From Hypoxylon rubiginosum (lineage: Eukaryota > Ascomycota > Sordariomycetes > Xylariales > Hypoxylaceae), in contig CADCXA010000024.1 of the NCBI GenBank assembly GCA_902806565.1, forward strand, positions 310,001 to 374,000: DNA of 64,000 nt, read 5' to 3'. Below, one piece after another: positions 59,248-64,000 of the stretch. Made by a program: the position numbers and the translations under genes. The notes beneath the pieces are model-generated. The model was given only the letters and a program-made list of their open reading frames with translations. It did no database searches and was not told the origin of the DNA. Within the stretch, counting starts at the first letter, position 1; the number at the start of each line of letters is the position of its first letter.

Positions 59248-62200
59248 CTTGCTTGTCTCTAGCTAAGTGTAGCAAAAAGTAAGAGTGCGCTGGGTGTATT
59301 CTCTGGCCTAGAACTACACAGTATTGTATTCTCGTCTCTATGGGTGTTGAAAGAGTCCAAGGGTATCAATGATAAACGAAAGTCAATGGCGGTGAGCTTG
59401 CGGAGAGGAGAATTAGGGGAAGAAAGGATAGAGTTTCCAGAACTTGTTTGGTGAATTGGGGAGAGCAAAAGCTGGGACTTTTTAAAAAAGGTAAAAGGGA
59501 CGTCTGGCTTTTTCTATGGAAAGGAAAAGAGAAAAAAAAAGGGTTCCAGCTCAAACTCAGGCTTTGGTCTTTTTAGAACTTGGTGTCTTGGTTCGTTACC
59601 AGTACCAGGTGAGGCAGCGCGTGCAGTACGGGGATGTAGCTTCTTGGTACGTACCGTAGTACACACCCTACGTACCCCTCTCCCTCCTCGTAGTTGGCAT
59701 AGTGGGCGATAGAACCTAAGAGGAGGTACATAATAGGAGGGGGGAGGGGTTACCAGGGCCACCAAGGTCCAAGGGCAAACAGGGGGGTGTAGTGCGGGCA
59801 GGGTACATACATGTACATTTCCACGATCCATTCATTGAATTCATTGAATTCATGCCTTACTCGTGCAAAGTACGAGCAAGGTACCCGTCAGCATGAGATC
59901 CCCGGCTATCGTAACCTATGAGATACCCAGCAATATCCACCATATACCTACGATATTACAGCCCCTACTTACAGCACATGTACCCTCCCTTCTTCATGCA
60001 GTTGATGCAGTTGTAGTGAGGTATTGATGACACCGCAACCTCACAAAATAATTGCTGCGTGCCGTTTAAAAAATAAAAGTAAAAGTTGATCATTTTCATC
60101 ATTTTCTCTTACGTCCATTGGACTATTAGGCTTTCTATTTTCTCGAGTCCAGAACCAATTCGACCCCTTTAATTCATCACGTTTTTTTCCATCATTCTTT
60201 TTCGTCTTTTCTAGCCTTTCCTACCTTTCTAGCCTTTCCTACCTTTCTAGCCTTTCCTACCTTTCTAGCCTGTATGTGTGCAAAGTGCTGGATACTATGT
60301 AGCGGGTATATGGTATGTATATCCCCAGACCCCTTACAAAGTCCCAGCTTTGCCAGCTTTGCCCAACGTGCCAATCCCAGTCTCGCAGTCTCGCCATTCT
60401 ATTTGCTGCAGAGGCGGGATCCAGCTGTCAGCCCTTGTTTTAGAATATATGGTTGTTTGGTATCGCCGTTTCTTTGTGCCTCCATGTACCACGGGTTACA
60501 CATTGCCTCCATGTAAATTCATCTCTCCTTTTTCGCGGTCGATCCGGTGCTCCAGACCTATGCAGCATCCCGAACCTTTCATTGTCTAGGCAATGTCTAC
60601 CTTGCCGATACGATTACAATTGGTCCTATTTTTAAGTCTAGAAAATGCAAGATCCGTATACATACAATTGACTACAGTCGACCAAATCACTACCTACTAC
60701 CTCATACTACCTCTCGTAAAAAGATATTACAACAAAAGTCGTCTCGCAGCGAAATCTCATCGAATATACCAACCGATGTGTCTGCGCCACCACCCGATGG
60801 AGTGTCAACGCCATTCATTGGTGTCTTCGTGTTCAATGAAGATCGATTTACAACGTGCAGGGCTGGCCGGCCGTTCGCTGGATCACCCTGGCTGCGGCCC
60901 CTTATTTTGGGGCTGTACCTGAGCTCAATCGGCTTGGCCATACATATGAGGCTTGGCCCAAGTCAGCCAGAATGCTACCCTCCACTCCGAGCTCCTCGTT
61001 AGCTTGTTGGAAGTCCCGATATCAGAAACAAGCCAGCATCCGAACACGACCTCTTCTGACGACATTCTTGAAAAAGGGGCCAGCGGCCGACCGACGACAA
61101 TGACGCGGCTCCCTTTTCGGCTTGCAATGCCGTTGTCACGGCAATATAAGAACTCGTATGAGCGCGTCCGGATTTTCGGAACAAGCCGTACACAATGCAA
61201 CGAACAGACAGACGTCTTGATCCAACTCTCAACTCTAATGGCTACGCAAGGAATGTCGCCATCATCCTTGATGACAACCAGCGACTCTATCCGAGCGGCT
61301 GAACTCCAGTGGAGCGTTCATTGTCAGGCAACCAGATCTTTTAATCTTTTAGCCTAGTTTACCGATCCTCTCATCAGAGAAAAGTACCCTTATTATCCTG
61401 TCAGCATTAGCATTCCTTTACTATCTAAGTTGGTAAACACCGACAGGAACTTGTCGCTATAAGCCGTCGTATTTCATTATTTCATGCTTTCTCATCTCGT
61501 CCCGGTCGGTGAGGATTCTCGGACTCGTGCCGTATAGCTCCTCCTCCAACGTTACTTCATATTCACACATCTACAATATTACTCTCTTCCTTGTCATATG
61601 ATTCGAATCGGCCGCCTTTCCATCTATAATCCAGGATGTAGCTCCGCACAGCTGAGGGCGCCACTACGGGGAGTACCAGCCACTAACACCTAATAACAGT
61701 ATCGTCGCCCACGCCGGTCGTCTAGCTAGCGACTCGCGCCTTTGCGCGCCTGACAGGGTTACCTAAGAATAGCAGCGCCCCCACCCAATAGGAGCCCCCC
61801 CTGCGAGGCTCACGCCTGGCCTCCGGCTACCAATCCATGCAAGCTTGCCGGTAACCCACCCACCACTCTGATGTCAGACGAACAGGGGATTCTCCTGCAT
61901 GACTTTTATCCCGGCCTACAAGTCGTGGGAGTCCGAACGCGTCGTTTCAATGCAACTCTACCTACCTAGAGATCACACGTGGGAAACACATAATATTCTG
62001 TTTTCGTAATATGATAGGTAGAAACCCTCGTTGCCAACAGCTGTTTAGCTAATTGACCTGTAGCATGTCGTACCCAATACAGTACATTTCTCGTCTCAAC
62101 TTTGTTGTAATTGCGACTCAACAATCTGCAAAGGTACCTACTTACGTGATTCATACGATTCGTGCTCCCTTTGCCGATGAGTTCGATACATCATAATGAG

Positions 62201-64000
62201 GAACTAAGTTCGACAGTTCAGATATAGGTTATGAAGCTTTGAGCCAACTAGCCAGCCAGCCAGCTTAGACACAACCACCATGACTAAGTAGATAACGTAC
62301 ATATTACACGAGGCACGGTTTTAATACGATAGAAAACTCATGTATACTGACACGCCTCATCCATCAAGTTCCAATCACATTTTCAACTGGTGATAATATG
62401 ATTCTGTGTGAGACAGAACTAGACAAGTCAGTCCTGCAGACGACTATATCTGTGTAACCGCAGCCAGTTAACCGACGTTGTTGTATCCATTAATATACCT
62501 CGGTATCCGGTCCAGCAGATTGAAGTTGTGATCGCCCAACCTAATAGGCTATACGCGTATATGCATTATCGACATCCAACTTCTTCGGTTGTGGGTATCT
62601 TCCGACTCATGGATTGGAGCTTCGGGGAGGACCCATTCGTTGCAAGTTATGTCAGAGCCAATTGACCAGGAGAATACTCCAACATCTCTTCTCGACGACC
62701 AGCTTAGCCCTGTGATCCCGTCTGGATTCCGCCACGGCCAACGTAGAGATAGCCTAGTCATATCAGCTTACTTACCTGACGACAATCCTCCAAAAGGACC
62801 CTGCGGAGCAGTAAGAAGCTAGGTCAGCTTGCGGCTCATCTTTGAAGGATTTCCAGGTAAGCTATCTCAAAGGAGAGGCTAGCTTCATGTAGGTCAAAGC
62901 TAGGTGGTAGTCCTAAGCTACCCACCTTAGCTACCGTACGTAGCCAGCTATCAGCTTAGCTTCCATATGACTCGCATCTTGCTAGACAAGGTTTTCGCCC
63001 GGCTCCCGGTTACATAGAGCATAAGTACATCCCGTCGGGTTATCTATAGCGCCGTGGAGCACAGCGGCTCATTGCTCGTCATACGAGTATAGTAGGAATA
63101 TATGCGGTGCTGTTCCTGCGTAGAGGCGGCAGAAGTTGCATGTCTTAGGTATGCATGGTCATATCAAGGGCAGAAGCCATTCCGGGTTTAGCTATTGTTG
63201 CAAGCATATAATCAAAAGAGACGTGAGATGGTAAGACGATTGTCCGATTACAGCTAGTATTACTAGGTCCCTGGCCCACGATCCGAAATAAATAAGAATC
63301 ACAGATGAAGGACTTATTAGTAATATACACCTAGGTATACAATATATCAAGCTGCCTACCCCGGTATATAGAGAAACTTAACCCGACATGCCAGGAATCT
63401 CAATACAGCGGTAGTCCACTAATTGTGAGTACCATACTACATACCGAGTTGAAGGCACGGGAGGCTGGTTGATCCCTTATATGCAAATCCGGAAACGCGT
63501 GATACCAGTCCTACAACAGCGATCACCACTAGCCTTTCTGCTGAAGTATCGACAAAGGATTTCGTTAACACCGTGGCAGGGACGAATGTCCCTACCGCCC
63601 TTTGCTAAGGGAGGCTTTAGCAAGGGTCCGGGTCTCCTGACTAGAAAAAAGGGAGAGAGAAAAGGAAAACCAAACTCGAGTGCCTCTACCAATATTCAAA
63701 CAGATCTCCGAGGGCGGATAAAAAGAGGATTAAAGAAGTAGGAGCGAGGCTCTGCGGTCCTTGGTCTCGTTATTTGGTACGGTCACCGAATCCAATACGG
63801 TTAGAAATAAGGCATCAACGTAGAACTATGTTGTCTTATCCACGTCGACCGTATGAAGTTCTAATTTACGACCGCAACATAAGAAATATCAATGTGTTCT
63901 GATGAGCTGTCGAGTGATTCTAGTATATGACATATGGTACTGTCGTTATAGCTGGTATGTTAAACATAAATGTTGCCCTTGATCGAATATATTCCCTTCA
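59248..64000. other. GFA1 promoter and long gene-free end region
   Basis: The first 700 bp are GFA1 upstream DNA with purine-rich and GGAGGGGGGAGGGG tracts (about 59730-59750). Beyond this, frames such as 60547-61002 and 60953-61357 overlap and show no family. There is a GC-rich patch at 61650-61870, AGCT/TAGCTTA-rich sequence at 62240-62275 and 62860-62965, and a short dyad-rich CCCTTTGCTAAGGG segment at 63598-63630. I find no gene I can support. Confidence 0.4.
60211..60270 (+). repeat. 18-bp minisatellite, 3.3 copies
   Basis: The unit CTAGCCTTTCCTACCTTT is repeated three times exactly, plus six bases of a fourth copy. It gives a KVGKAR-type repeat in the minus frame, which is a by-product, not a gene. 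Confidence 0.92.

Noticed and set aside
60953..61357. 134-codon plus frame near the right end
   Set aside because: It has no ATG at its start, overlaps other frames and matches no family I know.
63469..63741. 90-codon frame with PPFAKGGFSKG, like translations of bacterial palindromic repeats
   Set aside because: The CCCTTTGCTAAGGG dyad is short and imperfect, with a single copy seen, so neither a gene nor bacterial transfer or contamination is supported.

Overview
The window is nuclear DNA of a filamentous ascomycete, most likely a Sordariomycete-type mould. Genes carry many short introns (about 50-70 nt, GT..CTAAC/CTGAC..AG), families are fungal (UstYa/DUF3328, SAT4-type rhodopsin-domain, DUF3468-type regulator, GFA1, hxB), intergenic DNA is full of TAGGTAC/ACCTAGG-like words, and one end is an AT-saturated block with the mark of repeat-induced point mutation (RIP). 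The species cannot be named from this sequence. All gene models below were spliced by hand from splice signals and reading phase.

Layout. 1-6.4 kb: AT-only DNA that is the RIP-destroyed corpse of a Ty1/copia LTR retrotransposon; its integrase and reverse transcriptase motifs can still be read in one common frame, and its 3' LTR escaped most of the damage. 6.75-6.97 kb: a frameshifted fragment of a P-type calcium ATPase. 7.1-15.3 kb: the main discovery, a compact ustiloxin/phomopsin-like (dikaritin) RiPP gene cluster: a small secreted precursor with two copies of the block SDEDAKVIYPDY and an RR site, three UstYa-family oxidases, an O-methyltransferase and a cytochrome P450. 16.5-18 kb: a seven-helix SAT4-type membrane protein. 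18.9-25.7 kb: secreted CE1 esterase, atypical RING protein, SDR oxidoreductase and a DUF3468-type regulator. 26.2-30.2 kb: a coiled-coil gene with a frameshift at a C8 run, and an arrestin-like trafficking adaptor. 33.4-43 kb: CDC6, molybdenum cofactor sulfurase (GC-AG intron), and two unassigned genes, the first also with a GC-AG intron. 43-51 kb: gene-poor DNA with hairpins and dispersed motifs, holding one small three-exon gene. 51.3-59.3 kb: a conserved housekeeping block (mitochondrial-type protein, HCNGP/SAP30BP, proteasome beta-7, GFA1). 59.3-64 kb: no gene recognised.

How the genes work together. In the RiPP cluster the precursor would enter the secretory pathway, be cut at RR by a Kex2-type protease, and have its Tyr side chains cross-linked by the membrane-anchored UstYa proteins, which are Golgi/ER oxidases in known dikaritin pathways; the methyltransferase and P450 would decorate the ring. 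The core candidate VIYPDY matches none of the dikaritin cores I can recall (for example the YAIG-type core of ustiloxin), so the product is likely new. The cluster abuts RIP-hit DNA, a common setting for lineage-specific fungal metabolite genes.
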